Shown: positions 1-9,510 of the stretch, in pieces
Layout: every line of letters begins with the position of its first letter
How positions within the stretch are numbered: the first letter of the stretch is position 1
IMG/VR virus record: IMGVR_UViG_3300017719_000270
Span: 1 to 21,355 of that record
Strand: one strand, 5' to 3'
Length of the DNA stretch: 21,355 nt
Source: a virus
Translations under genes and position numbers: made by a program
The notes under the pieces: model-generated
Told to the model about the DNA's origin: nothing
What the model saw: the letters and a program-made list of their open reading frames with translations, nothing else
Databases searched by the model: none

Positions 1-1
1 G

Positions 2-619
2 CTTACGTTTACACCGGCATTATCGGATGGAGACGTAGTTAAAGTATATCGTTCAGGTTCAGGGTCAACTTCAAGATCATTTGTATCTGATGATAAGAGA
101 ATTCAAGATTCATTTAAGTATCAGAAGTTCTCATATATTCTTAAGACTGGTGCAAACATTGACCAGTGGAAAAACGCATTTAATAGGTTGGTACATCCGG
201 CCGGATTTATTTTCTTTGGTGAGATTCTTCTCTTCATTGAGATACTTGAAAAGAATCAGGCTGGAACGGTAACTCCGTTTAATCAGCCTGGTTTGCAGCT
301 TGGCGCTGGTCTTCCAGTTCCAATTATTATACCTCCAGTTGAGATTAATGCTCAGGCAATTGCAACTCGTACTGGTCATGGAGTAGTTAGTTCAGATCTT
401 GGTTATACTGCTGATTTAGCAACAGTATACTTTACTGAACAAATCATTAATGATAATACACGTCAATCTAATAAGATTGGGCCTAAACAATACTTAGAAG
501 ATTTAAAGTTCTTATTGCCTAATCCAAATTCTAATTTCGCGAATTACACCATTTCTGAGGCTATAAATAGAACAATAGACATAAACGCTACAGCAGAGAT
601 TACTGTATCAGACATTTAA
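2..619 (+). CDS. Baseplate wedge/virion structural protein, C-terminal part (gp7 position)
   Basis: Open frame entering from the left edge with no start in the window; about 205 residues of C-terminus are seen. The frame is open from base 2, and the readable protein includes a segment with KYQKFSYILKTG and then LVHPAGFIFFGEILL. This kind of 'YQ.FSY..K......W......LVHPAG...FGE' segment is, as I recall, typical of structural proteins of T4-like marine phages. The next gene is gp8, and in T4 the order is 6-7-8, so a gp7-like baseplate wedge role is inferred from position rather than from a recognised T4 gp7 match. An internal TTG at 188 could be mistaken for a start, but coding clearly continues upstream of it. 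The gene ends 15 bases before gp8 and carries a late-promoter-like element inside its 3' end. Confidence 0.6.
   Translation, partial: LTFTPALSDGDVVKVYRSGSGSTSRSFVSDDKRIQDSFKYQKFSYILKTGANIDQWKNAFNRLVHPAGFIFFGEILLFIEILEKNQAGTVTPFNQPGLQLGAGLPVPIIIPPVEINAQAIATRTGHGVVSSDLGYTADLATVYFTEQIINDNTRQSNKIGPKQYLEDLKFLLPNPNSNFANYTISEAINRTIDINATAEITVSDI
562..569 (+). promoter_or_regulatory. Probable T4-type late promoter for gp8
   Basis: Exact match to the T4 late promoter element TATAAATA, 65 bases before the gp8 start codon and inside the upstream reading frame. In T4 this sequence is recognised by the gp55 sigma factor with the sliding clamp. Placement in front of a late structural gene supports it; the AT-rich base composition makes chance matches possible. 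Confidence 0.6.
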
Positions 620-634
620 TAGGAGTCAAAATCA

Positions 635-1999
635 ATGGCCGCCATTGTAACACAAAACTTTAGGCTAAGAGCTGCTAAGCAGTTTGTAGCCGACATTGAA
701 GCGGCAGCGAACAATTATTATTTGTTTGTTGGCCGCTCTTCTCCGTGGACGGATGACAACACACCGGACGCACCTTTCGATAACACATATTCTCATACCA
801 CGAACGTATGGCAGAATATGACATCGCTTAAGAAATTAGCTACTACTGATTTGCAGTTTGCTGCTCCACGTTATCAGTGGATTTCAGGTACAACATATGC
901 AGAATATGATGATCGTGATGCTACACTAGAATCTAAGAAATTCTATGTTATTACAGATAACAATCATATCATGCTTTGTTTAAAAGCTGGTCCTGGTGCT
1001 TCTACCACGAATCCAGATAATACTGGTGTTACTGTAGCAGGTGTTATTGATAATAGTGCTTCTGATGGTTACATTTGGAAATATCTTTATACACTATCAA
1101 CAACTGCAGCAAATAAATTCTTAACTTCTGCATTTATTCCAGCACAAGATATTACATCTGACCCAGGCGCTGCATCAGCTCAGGCTCTTCAAGACCAGTG
1201 GGCAGTTAAACAAGCTGCAATAGACGGTGCAATTTATAACGTTAAAGTTACTGCAGGCGGAACAGGTTACTCTGCATCAGATAACTTTACTGTAACAATA
1301 AGCGGTGATGGAACTGGTGCTACAGTAGTAGATGCTAATGTAACAGTAGCAGGTGGAGTTATTACTCGACTCTTAATTAGTGCTCCAGGTACAGGATATA
1401 CAAAAGCAAAAGTAACAATTGCTTCTGATGGTTCTGGTTCAGGTGCAACTGCTAGAGCGATCTTAGGACCTAGGAATGGATTTGGATACGATCCTCGCCA
1501 AGATCTTCGAGCACATTACATTACAGTAAACCAATCACTAACTGGTGATGAGAATGATACATTTATTACTGGTAACGAATTCCGTCAGTTAGGACTTATT
1601 CGTAACCCATTTAATTATGGTACTTCAGTAGTTGCATCTGCAGGTTCATTACGAGCAACATATAGTCTAACTTTATCTGGTCCTCCTGCAGCTGGTGAAT
1701 TTTTAAATGACTCAGTAATTGTAGGTAGTTCAACTGGAGCTAAAGGTATTATTGATGATTACGATGCAACAAACGGCATTTTGTATTATCACCAAGATGA
1801 AGCTTCAGGGTTTACTGCATTTACTACAAGTGATAACGTTAAAATCGATGGTACAAGTAATACTGCACGAAATGTAACAGCTGTAGGTAACCCAGGGGTA
1901 GAACACGATTCAGGAGAAGTTATCTTCCTTGAAAATCGTACTGCGGTTAATAGAGCTGATGACCAAATCGAAACAGTAAAACTCGTACTTGAATTCTAA
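635..1999 (+). CDS. gp8: Baseplate wedge subunit gp8
   Basis: Structural component of the T4-type baseplate wedge. Recognised by collinear similarity to T4 gp8. The N-terminal region has LFVGRSSPW and then W.NM...KKL, matching T4 'ITFGRSEPW' and 'MWTHMMGTVKVL'. The middle has DGYIWKYLYTL (T4 DGYVWEYLFEI) and FRQLGLIRNP (T4 FRQISIITNP). The C-terminus has HDSGEVIFLENR and an acidic end like T4. At 454 residues it is longer than T4 gp8 (334). The extra length is mostly a glycine-rich module at about residues 201-278 with two GTGY motifs, and another insertion at about residues 340-420. The start is set by an AGGAG ribosome site at 621-625, and a TATAAATA element lies upstream. It is followed after 12 bases by the DUF4815 gene. 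Confidence 0.9.
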   Translation: MAAIVTQNFRLRAAKQFVADIEAAANNYYLFVGRSSPWTDDNTPDAPFDNTYSHTTNVWQNMTSLKKLATTDLQFAAPRYQWISGTTYAEYDDRDATLESKKFYVITDNNHIMLCLKAGPGASTTNPDNTGVTVAGVIDNSASDGYIWKYLYTLSTTAANKFLTSAFIPAQDITSDPGAASAQALQDQWAVKQAAIDGAIYNVKVTAGGTGYSASDNFTVTISGDGTGATVVDANVTVAGGVITRLLISAPGTGYTKAKVTIASDGSGSGATARAILGPRNGFGYDPRQDLRAHYITVNQSLTGDENDTFITGNEFRQLGLIRNPFNYGTSVVASAGSLRATYSLTLSGPPAAGEFLNDSVIVGSSTGAKGIIDDYDATNGILYYHQDEASGFTAFTTSDNVKIDGTSNTARNVTAVGNPGVEHDSGEVIFLENRTAVNRADDQIETVKLVLEF

Positions 2000-2011
2000 G
2001 GAAAAATAATA

Positions 2012-5000
2012 ATGGCAATTAAGTTTAACGTAGATCCATACTACGATGACTTCCTAAAAGCGGGAACAGATACACTCTCGCCTAAGGAAAAATATCATAA
2101 GGTACTCTTTCGTCCAGGAATTGCTGTACAGGCTAGAGAGCTAACACAGCTTCAGTCAATACTGCAAAATCAAACTACTCAGTTTGGTAACCATATGTTC
2201 AAAGAAGGAGCTATGGTAATTCCAGGTGGTAACGCCTATAATAACTATGCTGACTACGTTAAGCTATCTGCTTCATCTGCAACTGTAGGTGATTCTCTTG
2301 TAGGCAAAGAATACGCAAACAGCGATGGACTTAGAGCTAAAATTATTAAAGCAGTTGCTGCAGTATCTTCAGATCCTGATACATTCTATGTAGTTTATCA
2401 AAACTCTAACGGAGCAACGAATACAGATAAAGTATTTAGTGCAAATGATACTCTTACAGAACAAATTTGGAATGAAAGTTCATCATCATACGATGCTGGA
2501 ACAGCTACAGCAACAGTAGCAGCTACTGCTCCAACTGGTCAAGGTGCTATCGTACAACTTGAAAGCGGAATTTATTTTATTCGAGGTCACTTTGTAATTG
2601 TTAAAGCTGAAACTCTTGTACTTTCTAAATATACAAATAATGTATCATTTGATGTTGGTTTAGAAATTACTGAATCAGTAGCCACATCTGCAGAAGATAA
2701 TAGCCTAAATGATAACGCAACAGGTACACCTAATTATGCTGCTCCTGGTGCACACAGATATTCTATTAAAACCGTTTTAAAAACACAAGCTAATTTTGGT
2801 ACAACAATTGATAATTTCTTGTTGCTACTACGTGTTGTTAATGGCAAGATTCAAAAGCAAGTAAGAGAAACTGATTACTCAGTAATCGAAGATACACTTG
2901 CACGTCGTACGTATGATGAATCAGGTGATTACACCGTTCGCCCATTCCGTGCAACTATGAAAGAAGATACTGATGTTAATACGCCAGGTGACGCAACTAA
3001 ATTAGTAGCTGCTATTGAACCTTCTAAAGCATATGTTCGTGGTTATGAGATTGAAACATTAGCCACAACAAACTTATCAATTAATAAGTCGCGTGAAGCT
3101 GCACTATTTGAAGGTGCTTCTGTATCTTCTCTTGTTGGTAATTATATTAGGCTAACTGCTTCTACTGTTGAAGGTATACCTGATATTATTACTTACAACC
3201 AAATTAGTCTTCACAGTGCTGTCTCTGGAGGAGGAACTGGTTTAGGATTTGCACGAGTTCGTAGCATTGAAAAAGATGGAACTGACTATAAGTTATATTT
3301 ATTTGATATTGAATTAGCTGCTAATGCACAAATTTCTCAAATTAAATCAGTTAAAATGAGTACTACATTTTCAGGTAATGTAACACTTGTTAATTCAAAA
3401 GCAGTTCTTTATGAACCAAATAGAAATACGTTAGTATTTGCACTACCATTCAATCGTGTTAAAACATGTGATGATGGCACTGGTGACTTTAATTACGTCT
3501 ATTTTTCTAATAAGAAGTTTCCTGCAGATACAGTATCAGCTGGAGAGGCAACGTTTAGTACATCAGGATCTACTGAATTATTCGAGCCATTTGATACAGA
3601 CAACTGGATTCTTGCTGTAACGAATGGTGGCAATGCTGGAGAGATACACACGATAAGTTCTAGTGATGTTTCAATCACTGCTAATTCACAGTCAGTTACA
3701 ATTTCTGGATTATCAGGACATAACAATCAAACAGTAGAGCTTATTGCAGGTGTTAAGAAAACACTTGATCACGACTCTAAATCATTAACAACATCTGGTT
3801 CTCAGAATATTCACCAAGTTGCATTTACATCTCAATCTACGATTGAAGCAGGCAATCTACAACTAGGTAAAGCTGATGGATATCGGTTGCTTGCAGTATA
3901 CATGGCAGCAGACTTTAGTACAGATGCAACAAATACTGATACAGATGTAAAAGAATACTATGACTTTGATAACGGTCAAAGAGATAACTTTTATGGTATC
4001 TCTAAGATTACTATCAAACCTGGTACAAACTTTGTTCCTACTGGTCGTCTACTTGTTAAGTATGAGTTCTTTACTCATGACGGTACAGGTGATTTCTTCT
4101 CAGTAGATTCATATTCCGGTCTTACAGACGATGATGGTAATACGATAACATATGAGGATATTCCTTCATATACAGTTAGAGCTACAGGTGAAGTAGTTGA
4201 ACTTCGCTCTGCTATTGACTTTAGACCACGCGTATCAGATGCTGGTAATAACTTCACAGGAACAGGAGCAGTTACTAAACTATGCCCAGAACCTGCTACA
4301 ACATTTACTACTGACATTCAATATTACTTGAATAGACGTGATAAAGTTTATTTAGATAAGAATGGTGAGTTCGGAGTTGTTGAAGGTGTTCCTTCTCTAG
4401 ATCCAGAATTACCAGATGATCCTAAAGATTCAATGGTTCTATACCAGCTCTTAGTTCCAGCTTATACACTTAAACCATCTGATGTTGAGATTGTTGTTCT
4501 TGACAATAAACGCTATACAATGCGTGATATCGGTAAGCTTGATCGTCGTATTAATACTTTAGAATATTACACATCTTTATCATTCTTAGAAAAAGAAGCT
4601 TCAGATCGACAAGTTGTTGATTCAACTGGTGCTTTGCAAAGATTTAAGAACGGCTTTGTAGTTGATTCTTTTAAATCATACAACGTAGCAGATGTTATTT
4701 CTCCTGATTTTAGAGCGGCAATCGATCCTGATGATGGAATCTTACGTCCTCAGTTCTCACAAGAATCAACACGATTACGTTATGATGCAAGTAGTTCTAC
4801 TGGTATACAAAAAACAGGTGATCTTGTAACCTTACCGTATACAAGTCAAGCTTTAGTACAGCAAGCTCAGGCATCTTCTCTTATTAACGTTAATCCATAC
4901 GATGTATTTACTTGGCAAGGTTCAGTGGATTTATCTCCTTCATCAGATGAGTGGAGAGATGTAAGCAGACGTCCTGCAGTAACGATTGATAATTCTGGTG

Positions 5001-7273
5001 TTACTAACGCAATGCTAGATCAGATTAATGAGTCAACATCATTCGGTACAGTGTGGAATAACTGGCAAACACAGTGGACAGGTACACAAGTACAAAGAGG
5101 AAATTGGATACGAAATACTTCGTTTGCGACCTTTGTAGCAGATGGTAATAGAGGCCGTAGACAATCTCGGACTATTACATCTACTACTACAGAGAATCAA
5201 ACAAGAGTAGGTACAACTACTGCACTAGCATGGTCTACTCAGGTTGAAACACAAGGTGATAGAATAGTATCTATTGACATTGCACCATTTATTCGCTCTC
5301 GTCAGATCTCTTTCCGTGCAACACGAATGAAACCTAATACAAGAGTTTATGCATTCTTTGATGGAGTAGATGTATCAAGTTTTGTTAGAGAAGAATCATC
5401 TTATACTTTATGGTCAGACAATGACACATCTGTAGTAACAGGTCAGAATACAATCTCAGCACATCCAAGTACTGCAGGTAATCTTATCACTGATGCAACA
5501 GGAGCTGTAACAGGGTCGTTCTTTATACCTAATAATACTGCAACTAATTTCCAAACAGGATCAAGAGTATTTCGCTTAACAGATTCTTCTACTAATGATA
5601 CAGTAGGTAATACTACAGAAGCTTCAGCATCATACGTTGCAAGAGGTCTTATTGATAACGTAGAAGAAGTATTCTTATCAACACGTATTCCTCGAGTAGA
5701 GCAAACTGCAGTAACTGACGGTCGTATTATTACTAATACAAGAACAAGAGTACAAGACGGCTGGTGGGATCCACTTGCTCAGTCTTTCTTAATTGATGAA
5801 ACTGGTGGAGCATATATCACAAAAGCAGATGTTTACTTTGGTGAGAAAGATGATAACATTCCAGTAACAGTTCAAATTAGAGAAATGGTTAATGGTTATC
5901 CTTCTGCACGTATTGCACCTTTCGGTGAAGTAGTTAAGAACGCTGCTGATGTAAGTATCTCTGCAACTGGGGCAACTGCTACTACATTCACATTTGAATC
6001 TCCTGTATTCTTACAAGAGAATGTTGAATACTGTATCGTATTACTTGCTAATACTAATAAGTATAAAGTATGGCATGCAGTTATGGGCGAAGAAGATCTT
6101 GCAGGTGTTAAGATTAATAAGCAACCATATGCAGGTGTTATGTTTAAATCACAAAACGCTTCTACATGGACAGCAGATCAAAACGCAGATCTTAAGTTTA
6201 CAATTCATAGAGCAGACTTTACAACTGATGCAACAGCTAACCTTGTTCTTAAGAATGATGAGCCTGAGCAAACTAGCTTACAGTATGACCCATTTAAGTG
6301 TACGTCTGGTTCAGCTATTGTTAGAGTATCTCATAAGAATCATGGCTTCTTTAAACATGCAACAGTTAATTCGAGTGTGACTATCTCAGGTGTAGCATCA
6401 AGTATTCATGGTATTCCAGCATCTGAATTAAATGCAACACATGTTGTAGATAATGTAGAGCAAGATTCTTACACGATTACTGTATCTACGAATGCTACAA
6501 CAACAGGCATTGGTGGAGCTGGTACAATAGATGCAACAGATAACAGAGCTTATCAGGCATTCCAAACGAATGTTCAGCAAGTTCTACTAACTGGTACGAA
6601 TATCACATGGTCAGCTAAAACAGCCTCTGGTTTAGGGTTGATGGAAACATCACGTACACCTTATGTACTAGATACTGCATATTCTGCAATTATACCAAAT
6701 GAAACAATGTACGCTAGCACTACAAGAGTTATAGCTACTACTGATAATAAAAACTCTTCAACATTCCTTGCAAAAGGTGCATTTACTTCATCAAGAAGTA
6801 ATCTATCTCCTGCAGTTGATCTTGAACGAGCATCGGTGTTTACTATTGGTAATAGAATTGATAGACCTGTAGGATCAACGACAGCAGGCTTTAATGTTGT
6901 AGATGACTTTGTTGCAGAAAATACCACAGGAACTGGTTCTGCTCTTGCTAAGTATGTTACAAAAACAGTATTACTTAATGAAGCTTCCTCTACATTGAAA
7001 ATCTTTATAGATGTTTCTAGACCTAATAATACTGAGTTTGAAATCTACTATAAAACTGCGGCAGATGAAGCAGCGGTCGATGCATTAGCTTGGTCACTTG
7101 CAACACCTGATTCTCCTATCCCAGTAAATGATACCGGAGCGTTTAATGAAGTAGAATGGAGTGTGGATCCTTCAGAAGAGTTCAACGCATTTGCTATTAA
7201 GATTGTTATGAAAACAGAAAACCCAGCTCTTGTACCTCAAGCATCTGCATTAAGAGCGATAGCATTAGTATAA
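2012..7273 (+). CDS. Large DUF4815-type virion structural protein
   Basis: A 1753-residue protein placed directly after gp8, where T4 carries the genes for gp9-gp12 (baseplate periphery and short tail fibres). Residues 1-75 (MAIKFNVDPYYDDF, then FRPGIAVQARELTQLQ and an FGNHMFKEGAMVIPGG segment) resemble the DUF4815 domain of T4-like marine phage structural proteins. A second conserved-looking block at about 837-920 contains MRDIGKLDRRINTLEYYTSL. A third, at about 1250-1310, contains WWDPLAQSFLID and a VQIREMVNGYPS stretch, features I associate with the same family. The rest is Thr/Ser/Ala-rich beta-type sequence, as in extended fibres. An AAGGA ribosome site lies just before the ATG. It probably anchors or forms peripheral baseplate or fibre structure; the exact T4 counterpart is not clear. 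Confidence 0.8.
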   Translation: MAIKFNVDPYYDDFLKAGTDTLSPKEKYHKVLFRPGIAVQARELTQLQSILQNQTTQFGNHMFKEGAMVIPGGNAYNNYADYVKLSASSATVGDSLVGKEYANSDGLRAKIIKAVAAVSSDPDTFYVVYQNSNGATNTDKVFSANDTLTEQIWNESSSSYDAGTATATVAATAPTGQGAIVQLESGIYFIRGHFVIVKAETLVLSKYTNNVSFDVGLEITESVATSAEDNSLNDNATGTPNYAAPGAHRYSIKTVLKTQANFGTTIDNFLLLLRVVNGKIQKQVRETDYSVIEDTLARRTYDESGDYTVRPFRATMKEDTDVNTPGDATKLVAAIEPSKAYVRGYEIETLATTNLSINKSREAALFEGASVSSLVGNYIRLTASTVEGIPDIITYNQISLHSAVSGGGTGLGFARVRSIEKDGTDYKLYLFDIELAANAQISQIKSVKMSTTFSGNVTLVNSKAVLYEPNRNTLVFALPFNRVKTCDDGTGDFNYVYFSNKKFPADTVSAGEATFSTSGSTELFEPFDTDNWILAVTNGGNAGEIHTISSSDVSITANSQSVTISGLSGHNNQTVELIAGVKKTLDHDSKSLTTSGSQNIHQVAFTSQSTIEAGNLQLGKADGYRLLAVYMAADFSTDATNTDTDVKEYYDFDNGQRDNFYGISKITIKPGTNFVPTGRLLVKYEFFTHDGTGDFFSVDSYSGLTDDDGNTITYEDIPSYTVRATGEVVELRSAIDFRPRVSDAGNNFTGTGAVTKLCPEPATTFTTDIQYYLNRRDKVYLDKNGEFGVVEGVPSLDPELPDDPKDSMVLYQLLVPAYTLKPSDVEIVVLDNKRYTMRDIGKLDRRINTLEYYTSLSFLEKEASDRQVVDSTGALQRFKNGFVVDSFKSYNVADVISPDFRAAIDPDDGILRPQFSQESTRLRYDASSSTGIQKTGDLVTLPYTSQALVQQAQASSLINVNPYDVFTWQGSVDLSPSSDEWRDVSRRPAVTIDNSGVTNAMLDQINESTSFGTVWNNWQTQWTGTQVQRGNWIRNTSFATFVADGNRGRRQSRTITSTTTENQTRVGTTTALAWSTQVETQGDRIVSIDIAPFIRSRQISFRATRMKPNTRVYAFFDGVDVSSFVREESSYTLWSDNDTSVVTGQNTISAHPSTAGNLITDATGAVTGSFFIPNNTATNFQTGSRVFRLTDSSTNDTVGNTTEASASYVARGLIDNVEEVFLSTRIPRVEQTAVTDGRIITNTRTRVQDGWWDPLAQSFLIDETGGAYITKADVYFGEKDDNIPVTVQIREMVNGYPSARIAPFGEVVKNAADVSISATGATATTFTFESPVFLQENVEYCIVLLANTNKYKVWHAVMGEEDLAGVKINKQPYAGVMFKSQNASTWTADQNADLKFTIHRADFTTDATANLVLKNDEPEQTSLQYDPFKCTSGSAIVRVSHKNHGFFKHATVNSSVTISGVASSIHGIPASELNATHVVDNVEQDSYTITVSTNATTTGIGGAGTIDATDNRAYQAFQTNVQQVLLTGTNITWSAKTASGLGLMETSRTPYVLDTAYSAIIPNETMYASTTRVIATTDNKNSSTFLAKGAFTSSRSNLSPAVDLERASVFTIGNRIDRPVGSTTAGFNVVDDFVAENTTGTGSALAKYVTKTVLLNEASSTLKIFIDVSRPNNTEFEIYYKTAADEAAVDALAWSLATPDSPIPVNDTGAFNEVEWSVDPSEEFNAFAIKIVMKTENPALVPQASALRAIALV

Positions 7274-7485
7274 TGAGTGATGTAAGATATGTCCCTGTCA
7301 AAGAGAGTCCTGGATTATTCCGGGATTCTCTTACTGGAGCTATTATAAATATGAATAAGAACGGTGCACAGAAAGCAAGAGAAGCTAGACAAGCACTAAT
7401 AAATAAAGAAAACGAGATTCAAGATCTAAAAACAGAGGTGCAAGAAATTAAAAGCATCTTAACACAATTATTAGAGAGACTGTAA
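7273..7485 (+). CDS. Small coiled-coil protein of unknown function in the tail gene block
   Basis: A 70-residue protein whose ATG overlaps the stop of the DUF4815 gene by one base (TAATG), so the two are probably translationally coupled. Residues 8-30 include PVKESPGLFRDSLTGAIINM, the kind of short motif seen in small proteins next to tail genes of T4-like marine phages. Residues 33-70 are charged with leucines and isoleucines at heptad-like spacing (KENEIQDLKTEVQEIKSILT), predicting an alpha-helical coiled coil. It could be a small structural or assembly protein. No function is recognised. Two late-promoter-like elements for the next gene lie inside it. Confidence 0.7.
   Translation: MSDVRYVPVKESPGLFRDSLTGAIINMNKNGAQKAREARQALINKENEIQDLKTEVQEIKSILTQLLERL
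7344..7351 (+). promoter_or_regulatory. Probable T4-type late promoter for the tail fibre gene (distal)
   Basis: Exact TATAAATA, located within the 70-residue gene and 134 bases before the tail fibre start at 7486. Matches the T4 late consensus. Paired with a second near-match at 7398-7405. Confidence 0.5.
7398..7405 (+). promoter_or_regulatory. Possible late promoter for the tail fibre gene (proximal)
   Basis: AATAAATA fits the relaxed NATAAATA late element of marine T4-like phages and lies 80 bases before the tail fibre start. It falls in a lysine/asparagine-rich coding stretch, where chance matches are common. Confidence 0.35.
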
Positions 7486-9498
7486 ATGGCCATTGTTAAT
7501 ATCACAACCGCTAATACGTTTAACGAGTGGCGTATTGGAACAAATGAGCTCGGAAGTCAACTAGGAGATGTCAGCAGTTTAGTAGATAATAACGCTACTA
7601 CAACTTTTACAGGCTTAACAGGAATTAATGCAAATGATTTTGTAGGAACTGCTGCTACTTTTACTGTAACAAATACTGCTGGTACTTACTCAGTTGCAGT
7701 AACACAAGCAGGTACTGGTTACGCTGATAGCGATACAGTTACAATTAAAGGCTCAAGTCTTGGTGGTGTTGATACTACAAACGATGCGACTATTACAGTT
7801 ACAGGTCAAACAGGCGGGAATATTGATACTGCTACAATCTCTGGTACTCCTGCAGCTACAATCGCTTCTGAATTTAAACTAGTACAAGATTTTGTAGAAA
7901 CTACTCAGACTTTAAATACTACAGCTACTACTCTTGCTGATGCAATCAATGAACATGAATCAGATCTTGGTACAATGTCTCTTACGACAACTGGTACTAA
8001 TGTAACTGCAGCTATTAATGAGCTAGACGCTAAACAAGGTAATGATACACTTGATACCGCTTCATCTACTCTGACAGGTGCTATTAATGAGCATGAATCT
8101 GACATTGGTAATATGTCACTTAACACAACTGCAAATGATTTAACTGCGGCTATTAACGAATTAAAAGTAACTGCTGATGATGCACAAGCTGAAATTGGCG
8201 GTGACATGGCAGATGATTATGACGGAGATGATACAAATATTATTACTGCTCTTAATAATCTATTTGCAGCAAGTAGTGTATCTACTCTAAACACAGAATA
8301 TGTTAGACGTGACGGTGTAGGTGATTTAACTGGACTATTAACATTAGATGACTTAGGTATCTCTTCTGGTTCAGATAATATGTTAATTAAAACTGGTGCA
8401 TCTGATGTAACTCGAATAACAGTAAGTGCTTCTAATGGTAATGTTGGTGTAGGTAAAGCACCTGGTACATATAAGTTTGACGTACAAGGTTCTGCTAATG
8501 CTACTACTCTACGATATAGTGGTGAAGATACTGATACTCGTTATTTGCGTGCAGGCGGTGGAGCAGGTGGTATAACAGCTATTAGTGTTGGACTAGATCT
8601 TCAAGGTGCAAATACAATTAGCGGTGATCTTACAATTGGATCTGAGTTAGTATTTGATGCTGATGGATATACATTCTCTGAATGGTCTCAAGACCTTGTA
8701 GGTGCAATGTTTACTGGTAACACAGAATCTGGCGGTATTGGTGCAGTCTATGATGACTCTACCGGCAAGATCACAATGACTATTGCTAATAACGCTCACT
8801 CTCATACAGTATCTAACATCAGTGACTTTACTGAAGAAGTTCAAGATACAGTAGGAGCAATGATTTCAGGTAATACTGAATCAGGCATCTCAGTAACTTA
8901 CGATGATACTGGAGGAAAGTTAAACTTTAACGTCGCAGATCCAACAATATCATTGACAGGCCCTGTAACAGGTTCTGCTACGATGACAAATCTTGGCAAT
9001 GTTTCAATCGCTACAACTTTAACAGCAGATCCTACGATTACACTTACTGGCGCGGTTACTGGTACTGCGACAATGACTAATCTAGGCAATGTAAGTATTG
9101 CTACTACAGCAACTGCTGACCCTACTCTTACTTTAGACGGTGATGTATCTGGTACTGCTACTCTTACTAACTTAGGTGATGCAACCTTAACTGTTACAAT
9201 TGCAGATGATTCTCATAATCATACAACAGCAAATATTGATAACTTTACTGAGAATGTACAAGACATCGTTGGAGATATGGTCAATCCTACTAATACCGAA
9301 TCTGGCATTAGTGTAACATATGATGATACTGCAGGTAAGTTAAACTTTGATGTTAACGATCCTACAATTACGTTGACAGGTGCTGTAACTGGAACCGCAA
9401 CAATGACAAATCTAGGATCAATTAGTATTGCTACTACTGCAGCAACCGCAACAGTATTAAATGTATATAATGTTTCTGGTACTCGCGTATTCCCATAG
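7486..9498 (+). CDS. Tail fibre-like structural protein with tandem repeats
   Basis: A 670-residue Thr/Ala/Gly/Asp-rich protein with the look of a trimeric phage fibre. Residues 68-125 hold a GTGY-type module (VTQAGTGYADSDTVTIKG) like one inserted in gp8. Residues 153-227 carry alternating AINEHESD and AINEL repeats. Residues 485-655 carry four copies of a DPTITLTG..TGTATMTNLG repeat, three of them at an exact 30-residue period. Two longer units contain an HxH motif (H438-S-H440 and H577-N-H579) followed by DFTEEVQD/NFTENVQD and TESGISVTYDD. HxH motifs bind iron in the needle tip of T4 gp37, so metal binding is possible. The start directly follows the previous stop. It probably takes part in host recognition; it has no clear T4 orthologue and I see no intramolecular chaperone domain. 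Confidence 0.75.
   Translation: MAIVNITTANTFNEWRIGTNELGSQLGDVSSLVDNNATTTFTGLTGINANDFVGTAATFTVTNTAGTYSVAVTQAGTGYADSDTVTIKGSSLGGVDTTNDATITVTGQTGGNIDTATISGTPAATIASEFKLVQDFVETTQTLNTTATTLADAINEHESDLGTMSLTTTGTNVTAAINELDAKQGNDTLDTASSTLTGAINEHESDIGNMSLNTTANDLTAAINELKVTADDAQAEIGGDMADDYDGDDTNIITALNNLFAASSVSTLNTEYVRRDGVGDLTGLLTLDDLGISSGSDNMLIKTGASDVTRITVSASNGNVGVGKAPGTYKFDVQGSANATTLRYSGEDTDTRYLRAGGGAGGITAISVGLDLQGANTISGDLTIGSELVFDADGYTFSEWSQDLVGAMFTGNTESGGIGAVYDDSTGKITMTIANNAHSHTVSNISDFTEEVQDTVGAMISGNTESGISVTYDDTGGKLNFNVADPTISLTGPVTGSATMTNLGNVSIATTLTADPTITLTGAVTGTATMTNLGNVSIATTATADPTLTLDGDVSGTATLTNLGDATLTVTIADDSHNHTTANIDNFTENVQDIVGDMVNPTNTESGISVTYDDTAGKLNFDVNDPTITLTGAVTGTATMTNLGSISIATTAATATVLNVYNVSGTRVFP
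7942..8167 (+). repeat. AINE-type coding repeats in tail fibre
   Basis: Four repeats of the codons for AINE appear near 7942, 8012, 8082 and 8150, in alternating long (AINEHESDxGxMSL) and short (AINEL) forms spaced 68-70 bases apart. They predict a repeated helical or shaft segment in the fibre and are possible recombination points. Confidence 0.7.
8938..9441 (+). repeat. 90-base coding repeats in tail fibre C-terminal half
   Basis: Units starting at 8938, 9028 and 9118 are in tandem at exactly 90 bases. A fourth unit starts at 9358 after an inserted HxH-containing segment. Each encodes DPT-[IL]-xLxGxVxGxATxTNLG and a variable tail. Synonymous differences between copies show that the protein repeat is kept while the DNA has drifted. 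Confidence 0.8.
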
Positions 9499-9510
9499 GA
9501 TATATAATTC

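Noticed and set aside
188-619. Separate gene starting at an internal TTG
   Set aside because: The same frame is open to the left edge and codes for conserved-looking sequence before this point, so it is the end of a longer gene.
3296-3303. AATAAATA on the minus strand
   Set aside because: It is in the middle of the large structural gene with no minus-strand gene to drive; likely chance in AT-rich DNA.
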